A stretch of DNA of 64,000 bases, from the NCBI GenBank assembly GCA_025936115.1, contig JAICTZ010000005.1, forward strand, positions 62,001 to 126,000. Direction: 5' to 3'. The DNA comes from Polyangiaceae bacterium. Its GTDB lineage: Bacteria; Myxococcota_A; Polyangia; Polyangiales; Polyangiaceae. The position numbers and the translations under genes were made by a program. A model generated the notes under the pieces. The model ran no database searches and was not told where the DNA came from. It worked only from the letters and a program-made list of their open reading frames with translations. Within the stretch, counting starts at the first letter, position 1; each line of letters opens with the position of its first letter. Of this stretch, positions 1-8,189 are shown one piece after another.

Positions 1-456
1 GTAAAACCAGGGGCTCGGCGCGAACACGACGTAAAAGCCCGTATAGAACGCGAGCCATACGATGCGCATGGGCCACGACTGGCTCAGCTTATCGAGGAAG
101 GGCCACTCGGGCGTGGCGGCGGCGAAGCGGGCTTCCGGCTCGACTCGGTGATAGGCGAAGTCGTCGTAGCGGTGCTTCGTTTCCCACATCATCTTGAAGA
201 TGTTGGGCTCGAACACGGGCGAGTGCGGATCGCGCTCCGTGTCGCTGTACGCGTGGTGCATGCGGTGCAGGATCGCGTAGCCGCGGGGGTGCAAGTAGCT
301 TGCGCCCTGCGTCAGGTAGGTGAGCAGGTGGAACGTGCGCTCCCAGCCGCGCGACAGCTCGAACTGCCGGTGCGCGCCGTAGCGGTGCAAGTAGAACGTC
401 TGGAAGAACACCGACGAAAGCCAGTGCCCGAAGAAGAAGATCAAAATGGCGGTCAT
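1..456 (-). CDS. Fatty acid desaturase, partial (3' end outside window)
   Basis: The first 152 codons of a membrane-bound acyl desaturase are visible; the reading frame runs open off the left edge. Two of the three histidine boxes of the di-iron desaturase family are present: H24-RYGA-H29 and H64-RM-H67-H68. The N-terminus is hydrophobic and there is another hydrophobic stretch near the window edge, as expected for an integral membrane enzyme. By family, it would insert a cis double bond into acyl-CoA or lipid-linked fatty acids using O2 and an electron donor. The ATG at 456 starts directly before the first membrane segment. The third His box and the C-terminus are not visible, so the regiospecificity cannot be guessed. 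Confidence 0.85.
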   Translation of the reverse strand, partial: MTAILIFFFGHWLSSVFFQTFYLHRYGAHRQFELSRGWERTFHLLTYLTQGASYLHPRGYAILHRMHHAYSDTERDPHSPVFEPNIFKMMWETKHRYDDFAYHRVEPEARFAAATPEWPFLDKLSQSWPMRIVWLAFYTGFYVVFAPSPWFY

Positions 457-646
457 GCGTGCTCGCTCCGTCGCGCGAGCGGAACCTTAGAGCGGGTTCG
501 GAGCGTAGGGAACTGCCCGGCGGAAGTGCTGACAGAAGCATGACAACGCCGCGAAGCCGTTTACGCCGCAGAACCTGACGCGGGGCGCCGTACGCGGCCC
601 CGATTCGCGCCGGAGCGGATCGGGCGCGGATTCTGGCTCCGCCGGT

Positions 647-1666
647 TCATCCGGTGCGTTCGACGTGACCGTCCGCGTGCTTGGCGAAACGCCCCTCGGC
701 GCGGGCGTGTACGGGGCCGTCGCTCGGCCACGGCCAGCCGCCGAAGCGCGTGCGCTGATAGTCCTGAATCGCGTTCTGGATTTCTTCGCGTGTGTTCATC
801 ACGAAGGGGCCGTACTGCACGACCGGCTTGGCGATGGGCCGCCCTTGCAGCATCAAGAGCTCGCATTCGCCGGCTCCGGCTTCGAGCTCGATGGGCACGT
901 CGGCGCGGACGCGCGCGGCCACGGGCGACGAGAAATTGCGCGCCCCGATGCGCACGCCCGGGCCCTTGAAGAAATAGAGGGTCCGCACCACGCCGTCGTC
1001 GGCTGCCGGCGGTAACGTCCACGTGGCACCCGCGGCGAGCCGCACGCACCAGATCGCAACGTCGGTGTTCGCCTGCGACGCCCACGAGCTCGGGGGCGGC
1101 GAGGGGGCGCCTTTGCCGTCGAGCGTGCCAGCGACGACCATCACGTCGACGGCGCGACCCTGCGCGTCCAGCGCCTGCACGTGAGGAATGTCGTGGGCCC
1201 AGAGCATCGTGAAGTGCGGTGCGACGAACTTGCTCTCGGGCGGCAGGTTCAGCCAAATCTGAAAGAGCTCGAGGGGGTTTTCGCGCTCGCGCTCGACGAG
1301 CGGGAACATCTCCGAGTGCACGATGCCGGCGCCCGCCGTGAGCCACTGCACGTCGCCCGAGCCGAACCGCGCCGTCGCACCGAGTGAATCCGAGTGATCG
1401 ATGAGCCCGCGGCGCACGATCGTCACCGTCTCGAAGCCGCGGTGCGGGTGCTGCGGGAATCCGGGCACGACGTCGCCGTGATACATGCGCCAGCCGTCTT
1501 TACCCTCGAAGTCTTGTCCGAGGTTGCGCCCCGCGAGCGAGGTGTCCGGCCCGAGCTCGGCGTTCCCCTGGGGGTAGCGGTCGAGGTGGTGGACGCAGAA
1601 GAGGAACGGATCGGCACAGACCCACGGAAAACCGAGCGGCAGTGTTTCGAGGACGAGATCACTCAC
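647..1666 (-). CDS. Pirin family protein
   Basis: A 339-residue protein of the pirin (bicupin) family. The metal-binding residues of the N-terminal cupin are readable: H73 and H75 in QHPHRGFETV, then H117 and E119 in GAGIVHSEM. Bacterial pirins bind Fe(II); several act as quercetin 2,3-dioxygenases and others as redox sensors, so the function here is open. I choose GTG at 1666 because the pirin-like sequence begins immediately after it; no ATG lies nearby in frame. The frame stays open far upstream, but that part only mirrors the metallopeptidase gene on the same strand in another frame. It is about 40-50 residues longer than typical pirins, with a short insert near residue 200. Confidence 0.85.
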   Translation of the reverse strand: MSDLVLETLPLGFPWVCADPFLFCVHHLDRYPQGNAELGPDTSLAGRNLGQDFEGKDGWRMYHGDVVPGFPQHPHRGFETVTIVRRGLIDHSDSLGATARFGSGDVQWLTAGAGIVHSEMFPLVERERENPLELFQIWLNLPPESKFVAPHFTMLWAHDIPHVQALDAQGRAVDVMVVAGTLDGKGAPSPPPSSWASQANTDVAIWCVRLAAGATWTLPPAADDGVVRTLYFFKGPGVRIGARNFSSPVAARVRADVPIELEAGAGECELLMLQGRPIAKPVVQYGPFVMNTREEIQNAIQDYQRTRFGGWPWPSDGPVHARAEGRFAKHADGHVERTG

Positions 1667-1728
1667 AGTCGAATGACAGTAACCACGGCCTCGCTCGGTC
1701 GCAATCGGGGCACGCGGGCGCCGCGTGT

Positions 1729-3894
1729 TCAGCGCCAGGCGTAGGGACCCGCGGCCGTCACCTCGTTCACGCTCGTGCCGCCCGGGATGCAGGTCGCCGT
1801 ATCGACGAATCCGGAGCAGGTGCCGCTCGTGCGCGCGTAGCCCTGCCCCCTGAACTCGATGTCGCCGTAGAGCAGCGCCCCGCCGGAGATGCTCTGCCCG
1901 CCTTCGAAGAAGCCGAGCGGGTAGAAGCTCGCGCGCGCCTCGCCGCCCGTGACGCTGAAGCCGTTCATGAGAATGCTGAGGCCGCCCACGGTCCCCGCCG
2001 AGACGGTCCCGGCCGTGACGACGGCATGGTCCTCGATGCGTGCGTTGCCGCTGACCGTGCCGCCGAGGACCTGCGCGTAGGGGCCGACGTAGACCGTCGC
2101 CGGAGGGCTGCCGACCACGCAGCCGCCGCCGTTTGCCCAGCGCGCGCCCATCGCGCAGGCGTCCTGTTTGCCGCCCTGGAAACCTGCGGGCCACGCGCCG
2201 TCGAACGCGACCATGTACGGATAGCGATAGATGCTCGGGTATGCTTGGTCCCACACGATGTGCTGCTGCTCGCTCGGCGTCGCCATCACGACGAGGAACA
2301 GCGGCTCGCCGGGATTCACGCAAAACGAGAGCTCGCCGTCCGTGCCGCGCTCCAGTGCGCTGTAGCGCGACTTGGTGATCGCGGCGTCGGTCGCGACGAG
2401 CGCCCAGCGAAAGTCCGGGTGCGCCTCCGCCTGCACCACGCCGCGAAACGTCACTTTGACGCGTGTCGCGCCGGCGTCCGGGTACACGCGCACGACGTTG
2501 TAGCCCCAGCGTTCGGGCGCCCACAAATAGGGCGTCACGAAGCGTCGATTGTTCGCCACCTCGTCGTCGAGCGGCTCGAGCGCCGTGAGCCGCAGGCGCC
2601 GCTCCGGCTTCGACTGGTCGGTGATCGCCTTGTACGTCGCGCGAAACGCCGCGCCCGGATCCGCGGGATCGTTCGGCACCGTCGGCGCCGGATTGACGTA
2701 GTCCCAGCTCACGTTGTGCAGCGCCCACTCGCCGAAGAAGTCGTTGAGCTGGTCGGTGGACCAGCCGCGCGTCGTCGCGATGTTCGTGAACGGGTCGTTG
2801 CTCTTCGGGCTCGCCGTCCAGATCGCGTTCACGGCGGCATAGCAATACTTGTCCTTCAGGTACTCCATGAACTGCCAGTTGCAGTAGCGATCGCGCGTGG
2901 AGCCGAGATAGAGGTGCGGCGCGTTGAAGAGCATCTCCGAGCAGTGCACGTCGCTGCGGTACTCGGAGAGCTGATGCGGCATGAAGTTCGCGTGGCTCTC
3001 GTAAATCCAGCCGCAATAGTTGTTGGAGGCGGCGCCGCCACAGTCGAGACCCTTGGTCTGCGACTGCACGGCGTGCATGAACTCGTGGGCGAGTCCCCAG
3101 TGGTCGGCCGTCGCGCCGGGGCCGATCCACATGCCCATGTAGCCGTTGCCGAAGCCTCCGCCCGTCAGGCCGTAGTCGGCGTGAACGACGATGCTCGCCT
3201 TGTACTTCGTGGCGGAGCTGCAATACGGCTCCGGAAAGAAGATGGGACTGCCGAAGTACGTCGGCCAAACCACCTGCTCGAGCTCGGTCGTCGCCTGCTG
3301 CCCCTCGCTCGCGCCGATCGCGCCGTTCGAGTAAACGGCAAAGTGGTCGGATTCGTAGACGAGCGTATCGCCGTCGTTGCTCGAGCCGGCGGCTTTCCAG
3401 GTTCCCGCGACGCACGTCGTGGCCGTCGAGGTGGCGCAGTCCGTCGCCCACGCCGTCTCGCTCGAGCCGGGGTCGCACGTTCCCGCGCCGCTCGTCCCTC
3501 CGCTCGCGCCGGCCGCGCCCGCGGTGGTGCCAGCGCTGCCCGCAGCCCTACCACCGGTCGACGGCGTGCCACCGTTGCCGGCAACGGTGCGGCCGCCTGC
3601 CGCCGTGGCGCCGCCCGACGTGCTCGAGGGCATGCCGCCGCTCGCGGCCGTGACGGCGCCGCCCGCCTCGTTCACTGAGCCGCCGGTCGCGCTCGTGTTG
3701 CCGCCTGCGCTCGCTCTGCCGCCCGAAGTGCCGCTGCCGCCGCCTTCCGCGAAGCTCGTCGTGCCCGCGACCGACCCGCCGTGGTGTCCCGCTCCGCCCC
3801 CGCTCTGCCCGCTCGAGCCGCAACCGACGACGGCGAGCAGCCCGGCGGCCGCGCCCGCACGAACGGCGGTCAATTCGCGAAGTCTCAGGGTCAC
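1729..3894 (-). CDS. Secreted zinc metallopeptidase lipoprotein (Svx/AvrXca, DUF6055-like)
   Basis: A 721-residue exported protein. The signal peptide ends in a lipobox (VVGC, Cys25), followed by a Gly/Ser/Thr/Ala-rich linker to about residue 140. The catalytic region carries H270-EFM-H274, with a downstream WIYESHANF segment that could supply the third zinc ligand, as in gluzincins. The combination of an N-terminal ATDC-like segment, a HEFMHAVQ helix and a long beta-rich C-terminus reminds me of the Svx/AvrXca secreted proteins; this family assignment is from memory and moderate. It probably acts on the cell surface on proteins or glycoproteins. It stands alone, 62 bp before pirin on the same strand. 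Confidence 0.7.
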   Translation of the reverse strand: MTLRLRELTAVRAGAAAGLLAVVGCGSSGQSGGGAGHHGGSVAGTTSFAEGGGSGTSGGRASAGGNTSATGGSVNEAGGAVTAASGGMPSSTSGGATAAGGRTVAGNGGTPSTGGRAAGSAGTTAGAAGASGGTSGAGTCDPGSSETAWATDCATSTATTCVAGTWKAAGSSNDGDTLVYESDHFAVYSNGAIGASEGQQATTELEQVVWPTYFGSPIFFPEPYCSSATKYKASIVVHADYGLTGGGFGNGYMGMWIGPGATADHWGLAHEFMHAVQSQTKGLDCGGAASNNYCGWIYESHANFMPHQLSEYRSDVHCSEMLFNAPHLYLGSTRDRYCNWQFMEYLKDKYCYAAVNAIWTASPKSNDPFTNIATTRGWSTDQLNDFFGEWALHNVSWDYVNPAPTVPNDPADPGAAFRATYKAITDQSKPERRLRLTALEPLDDEVANNRRFVTPYLWAPERWGYNVVRVYPDAGATRVKVTFRGVVQAEAHPDFRWALVATDAAITKSRYSALERGTDGELSFCVNPGEPLFLVVMATPSEQQHIVWDQAYPSIYRYPYMVAFDGAWPAGFQGGKQDACAMGARWANGGGCVVGSPPATVYVGPYAQVLGGTVSGNARIEDHAVVTAGTVSAGTVGGLSILMNGFSVTGGEARASFYPLGFFEGGQSISGGALLYGDIEFRGQGYARTSGTCSGFVDTATCIPGGTSVNEVTAAGPYAWR

Positions 3895-3996
3895 GGCTCT
3901 TCAAGTGACGTTTCGCTCACGAAAGGCGTCACAAAAAGTCCGCCGGCGTAGCGGGACTCGCCATGAGCTCGCCGCTCGCGTGGCTCGACGGTCAGC

Positions 3997-5454
3997 TCAG
4001 GTCGGGACGCTGACGACGGCCGACGGGATCACCTTACCGGTGCCGCCCTGCACGAGCGCCGTGTCCATCTGCGACTGCGGGATGCCGAGCGCCGCGCCGA
4101 GCGTGCGCGCCATCGCCACGTGCGTGTCGAGGCGTGACACGTCGCCGCCCGAGGCAACGACCGCGCCCGAAGCCGAATCGATGTCACCCGCGCCAAGCGC
4201 CGTGGCGCTGCTGCCGAAGCCGCCCGAGACGTTGGTGACGCCGCCCGTGACGCCGGGCGCGACGTTCTTGCCGATCATGACGGCGACCGAGTGGCTGCCG
4301 TAGTGGTCGCGGCCCGCTTTCGACTCCGTCTTCGAGATGCCGTTCAGGTTCCGGCCGAAGACGTTGAGCGTCGAGAACGTCGTCTTGTCCTGCAAGCCGT
4401 TGTCCGCGAGCGCCTTCAGGATCATGTTGATGCCGGCGACGCCGCGCTTCGAATCGGTGTGGGCAGCGACTTCATTCGCGAGGTTACTGTCGCTGTGGTT
4501 GTCGCCGCCGAAGTCGATCTTGACGGTGACGACGGGCGTCACGTTCGCGGCGATGAGGGCCGCGGCGGCGAGGGCCTGGCCCTGCACGTCGTCGGCGTTG
4601 ATCGACCCGAGCAGCGTCCCGAGCGTGTCCTTGAGTGAGCGCACTTGGTCCTGGCTCTTGGCGAGGGCGTCGAGGAACTTCTGCTGCACGCCCGTGCCGT
4701 CTTGCTTGGCAAGCTCGTTCAGTTTGTCCAGGTAAGTGTCACGCACGGTGCGCAGGGAAACGAGAACGCTCTGCGGGTTGCTGCTCCCGCCGCGACCGGG
4801 GGTGCCGCCGAAGCTGCTGCCCGACGAACCCGTGAGCAGCTGGCGGAGCTGCGTCGGTGAGACGGCCGGCATGGTGCGGCCCTGATAACTGATGAGCTCG
4901 GTCGCCGTGGTGCCCGCCGCGAGCGACACGGGCTCGGCCTGCACCGTGCCGAGACAGCCCGAGAGGAGCTTGGCGTAGGCGGAGACGAGCATCTCGCCGC
5001 CCGTCGTCGCGCCCATCAAGCGTGACACCTTGGCTTGATCGCCGTGGTTGTTCGCGAGCGTGACGTGGTGGAAAAAGTTCGTGCGGCTCTTGGCGGTATC
5101 GAGCAGCGTGCCCCACGGGGTCGCCGCCGTGTACATCTTGGAGCCGAGCGCGACCTGCACGGGCGCCATGGTCGCGTCGTCGGGGTGAATCGCGGCTGCC
5201 GCGTCGCCGTCGTACGTCCCTGGGCAATTGCAGCTGATGGGATCGCCCATGCTGGAGACGTTCATGATGAGGTACTGGAGGCTGTCTTTCGACTGGATCG
5301 CGCACTCGAGATCCGCGGCGGTCGCGCTGCGCGGATTGGCGATGAACCAGGCGGGCAGCCCCGTCGCGATGGCCTTGAGTCCGAGGTAGCCGGAGCCGAA
5401 GAGCCCGCTCAGGAGCGCGTTGCGTCGAGTTAGGACTGGTTTCGTCATGGTCAA
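3997..5454 (-). CDS. DUF1501-family Tat-exported protein
   Basis: A 485-residue protein with a twin-arginine signal (T9-R10-R11-NALL followed by a hydrophobic stretch ending near residue 45). The body, with NNHGDQAKV and DFGGDNHSD, fits the DUF1501 family, whose members adopt a sulfatase/alkaline-phosphatase-like fold. The family's function is not established. In myxobacteria and planctomycetes such proteins sit beside DUF1592/1588/1585 proteins carrying CxxCH motifs, as here: the upstream gene ends only 7 bp before this ATG, so the two form an operon. Export of a folded protein suggests a periplasmic or surface role, possibly with a bound metal. Confidence 0.75.
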   Translation of the reverse strand: MTMTKPVLTRRNALLSGLFGSGYLGLKAIATGLPAWFIANPRSATAADLECAIQSKDSLQYLIMNVSSMGDPISCNCPGTYDGDAAAAIHPDDATMAPVQVALGSKMYTAATPWGTLLDTAKSRTNFFHHVTLANNHGDQAKVSRLMGATTGGEMLVSAYAKLLSGCLGTVQAEPVSLAAGTTATELISYQGRTMPAVSPTQLRQLLTGSSGSSFGGTPGRGGSSNPQSVLVSLRTVRDTYLDKLNELAKQDGTGVQQKFLDALAKSQDQVRSLKDTLGTLLGSINADDVQGQALAAAALIAANVTPVVTVKIDFGGDNHSDSNLANEVAAHTDSKRGVAGINMILKALADNGLQDKTTFSTLNVFGRNLNGISKTESKAGRDHYGSHSVAVMIGKNVAPGVTGGVTNVSGGFGSSATALGAGDIDSASGAVVASGGDVSRLDTHVAMARTLGAALGIPQSQMDTALVQGGTGKVIPSAVVSVPT

Positions 5455-5461
5455 AGCTCTC

Positions 5462-7870
5462 TCAGAGGCCGAGCGAAACGGAGGTCGGCGATTGGCAGGC
5501 GAGGGAGAAGGTGGACTGGAGCGCTTGAGTCGCGTTGTGTCCCGACAGCGCTTCGGCGTAGTGGTCCTTCAAGATCTGGAGCGCGGGCGCGTACTTCGGA
5601 TCGCCGGACGCGTAGCCCATGATCTTTTGGACCAGCGTGTCGTAGGCGGCGTCGAGGTTCGTGCTCGAGAAGGGTGAGTTCGTTTGATCGACCACTTGGG
5701 TCGCGACCTGCTCGCAGATGAGCTCGGTCGCGGCGCGGTAAAACAACGTCGGATCGGCGAGCGTCACCGGCACCTCCGAGCCGCGGCTGAAGCCGTCGGA
5801 GGGCATCGCGCCCGCCAGGCGGTTCATGGCCTTGGGCGTGGAGTAACTCGAGTTCGACTGCGAGAAGCCGTTCGAGAAGGGGAACGCCACGTGCAGCCCG
5901 CACACATCGTTCATGCCGAGCCGGTTCGAGAGCTCCTGGCAGAACTGATCCTTGCGCGCGATGCTCACGACGACGTCGCGGTTCTTGAACGTGTAGGTGT
6001 CCGACTTGCCGGTGACGAGCGGCGAAGCCATGAGCTCGCGTAGCATCGTCTTGAAGTCGTACTGCGAGTCCTGGAAAGCCTTGACGATGCGGCGGAACTC
6101 TGGGTCCGACTCCGTGCAGGCGGCCGAGTCCGTGTAGTAACAAAGCTTCTGCGTGAACGCGACGGCGAAGCGATTGAGCGTCGTCAGGCCGGCGTCCATT
6201 TGCGGAGCGTTCGGATCGGAGACGGTGTCCGTCACCTGGCCGAGGAGCTTACCGAGGTCGTCGAGCGTGACGCCGTTCGCGTTCACGTCGCCGAACGCCA
6301 AGGCGCCGCCGTTCGTGCGATCCGGCTGCACGGTGGTGCTGCCGAACGTGCTCTTCGGGAAATCGTTGCGATCGGTGAAGTCGTAGTAGCTCTCCCAGAA
6401 TTGCTTCATGGGATCGAGAATCTTGTGGCAGCCGTAGCACTCGGGGTTCGTGTTCGGCGAGTGATCCGGCTCGAGCCCGACGGTGCTCACCGGCGTGATC
6501 GAGTTTTCACTCGTGAGGCCCTCCCCGAGCGCGACGAGCAGCGTCTGATTCGCAGTCACGCGGTGCTTGTTGCTGTCGTTCGTCGTGAAGGTCGCCATGA
6601 ACGCGGGCGTCGTGAAGAAGCCCACGCGCGGCAACGCGAGCCCGAGCGTCGTGGTCTGACGCAACGTGGGCAAATCGTACATTTGCGGCGCATTTTTGCC
6701 CTGCGTGATCGTGACCGGGCGCCAGTCGCTGAGGTCGCTCGCCGTGTAGTACGGCAGTGATTCGTGCTCGATGCACTGAATCGCCGCCGAGAGTGGCGTG
6801 CGTGGCGTGAAGCCGAACAGGCGCTGGAACAGAATCGCGTAGCCGGGTTCGCTCTTGATTTCGGGGGTGCAAGTGCCGCCGAAGTTGCCGCCGAAGCCGG
6901 TGTCGCCCATCGCCGGTGCGCGATCGTCGAAGATCAGCGTCTTGACCGGGTCAGTGGCGCTGCCGTCCATGGCAAACGCGTTCGCCATACGGTCACCGTC
7001 CGTCGGCGTGCCTTTCGAGCCGGCCACCGTCATGTCGATCTGCCACTTGAAGATGTTCTTGTTGTTGAACGAGCCGGCGCCGAGCGGCGCGTCGTTCGGA
7101 TTCTCGATCTGGATGTAGAGGCTCATCAACGCCGTCGTCATCATGTACGTGCGCGTGGTGAGCACGTTCGAGAACGGCTGCCCCTTTTCCATGATGTCGA
7201 AGGCCGTGCGCGCGAAGCTCTCTTGCAAGTTTTGCACGAGCTTCGGGAAGGCGTCGTCGCCGTAGATGTAGAGCGGATTCAGATCGAAGCCGCCGTACTC
7301 GAGCAGCTGCCCCTTGAAATCTTCCGTGGGTGCGAAGCCGATCTGCTCGAACACGTTCGTGAAGAACGTGATGAACTTGTCTTTGAAGAAGCCGTAAAAT
7401 TCCGGGTGACTCGGATCGGTCCAGGTATCGATCAACGTCTTGAGCGCCGCATCGGGATCGGGCGCCTTCGCGACCGACTGCACCTCGTCCTCGGTCGGAG
7501 CGAGCCCGGTGAGTATCCCTTTCACCTTACGGAGCTGTGCGCGAAGTTCCACGGGTTCCATGGGACCGACTGGTTCCATCCCACTTGTGCCGGCGGTGTA
7601 GGTGCTGCCACTACTTCCATCGGTACCGCCGGTCATGCCCGAGCCGGTTCCACCAGAGCCCGTGGTGCCTCCCGCGGCGCCGGAGCCCGAGCTCGCGCCA
7701 CCTGAGCCGGTCGCGCCCGAGCCCATCGCGCCCGACCCGGTCCCCGTGGACGCGCCGGAGCCATTGCCTTTTGTTGAGCCCGGATGCGTGCCGTTGCTGG
7801 AGATGTTGCCCGTACAGCCGAGCAGCAAGCCGGCAAGCGCTACGAAGGCTCCAGTGCGCGTCGACATCAT
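5462..7870 (-). CDS. DUF1592/DUF1588/DUF1585-like lipoprotein with CxxCH motif
   Basis: An 802-residue lipoprotein: MMSTRTGAFVALAGLLLGC gives a signal peptide with lipobox Cys, then a Gly/Ser/Thr-rich linker. The C-terminal half has ECYGCHKILDPM, a CxxCH site of the type seen in DUF1588, and ends with a helical segment (KLCYYTDSAACTES, FKTMLRELMASPL) that resembles DUF1585. One c-type haem is possible but not proven. It is the first gene of a two-gene operon with the DUF1501 protein. I start at ATG 7870 (a second ATG is adjacent) because GGAGG and GGAAG lie just upstream; an in-frame start 39 bp earlier lacks this. Confidence 0.72.
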   Translation of the reverse strand: MMSTRTGAFVALAGLLLGCTGNISSNGTHPGSTKGNGSGASTGTGSGAMGSGATGSGGASSGSGAAGGTTGSGGTGSGMTGGTDGSSGSTYTAGTSGMEPVGPMEPVELRAQLRKVKGILTGLAPTEDEVQSVAKAPDPDAALKTLIDTWTDPSHPEFYGFFKDKFITFFTNVFEQIGFAPTEDFKGQLLEYGGFDLNPLYIYGDDAFPKLVQNLQESFARTAFDIMEKGQPFSNVLTTRTYMMTTALMSLYIQIENPNDAPLGAGSFNNKNIFKWQIDMTVAGSKGTPTDGDRMANAFAMDGSATDPVKTLIFDDRAPAMGDTGFGGNFGGTCTPEIKSEPGYAILFQRLFGFTPRTPLSAAIQCIEHESLPYYTASDLSDWRPVTITQGKNAPQMYDLPTLRQTTTLGLALPRVGFFTTPAFMATFTTNDSNKHRVTANQTLLVALGEGLTSENSITPVSTVGLEPDHSPNTNPECYGCHKILDPMKQFWESYYDFTDRNDFPKSTFGSTTVQPDRTNGGALAFGDVNANGVTLDDLGKLLGQVTDTVSDPNAPQMDAGLTTLNRFAVAFTQKLCYYTDSAACTESDPEFRRIVKAFQDSQYDFKTMLRELMASPLVTGKSDTYTFKNRDVVVSIARKDQFCQELSNRLGMNDVCGLHVAFPFSNGFSQSNSSYSTPKAMNRLAGAMPSDGFSRGSEVPVTLADPTLFYRAATELICEQVATQVVDQTNSPFSSTNLDAAYDTLVQKIMGYASGDPKYAPALQILKDHYAEALSGHNATQALQSTFSLACQSPTSVSLGL

Positions 7871-8189
7871 GATTCTTCCATCCTCCGCTCTCCCGAATGC
7901 GAGCGGCACGCTGACCTAGTAACCGTGGGCCGTCGAACGATGGCTGTCAGTCGATTTAACTGCGGCACTCGTTTCGTCCGTCTGCGATCGAGATGCCCAG
8001 AGCGTCGACCAGGTATGTCTGCTGCGAACGATTTATGGAGAATTAACGCACGTGCGCGAGCAAATTTGCCGCCGTCCTAGAACGCGCATCACGCGCGCTG
8101 GGGTGCGTGACCGCCACGCGCGACGCTGATGTGCACGCCGGCCGAATCGAAGGGCACCCCGCACGGAATGGCCCACTTTGCCGAGCGAC
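7871..8189. other. Intergenic region, 319 bp
   Basis: This spacer lies upstream of the DUF1592/DUF1501 operon and downstream of the fibro-slime gene, both on the minus strand. It must hold the operon promoter, but I cannot point to a convincing -35/-10 pair. There is an AT-richer patch at about 8028-8046. The short open frames crossing it lack codon bias and are not genes. No hairpin with a T tract is visible behind the fibro-slime gene. Confidence 0.5.

Noticed and set aside
1667-3478. N-terminal 600 codons of the open frame that ends in pirin
   Set aside because: Arg-rich shadow of the metallopeptidase gene on the same strand in another frame. Only the pirin part has domain support.
1642-3678. 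678-codon plus-strand open frame
   Set aside because: It is antisense to the metallopeptidase and pirin genes; its His/Arg/Ala-rich product has no recognisable motif and mirrors the third-base GC of the real genes.
3480-3840. Repetitive Gly/Ser/Thr-coding stretches (also at 7600-7760, 14790-14980, 37450-37880) looked like tandem repeats or CRISPR
   Set aside because: They are in-frame linkers of lipoproteins built from GGC/GCC-type codons, without spacer-repeat regularity.
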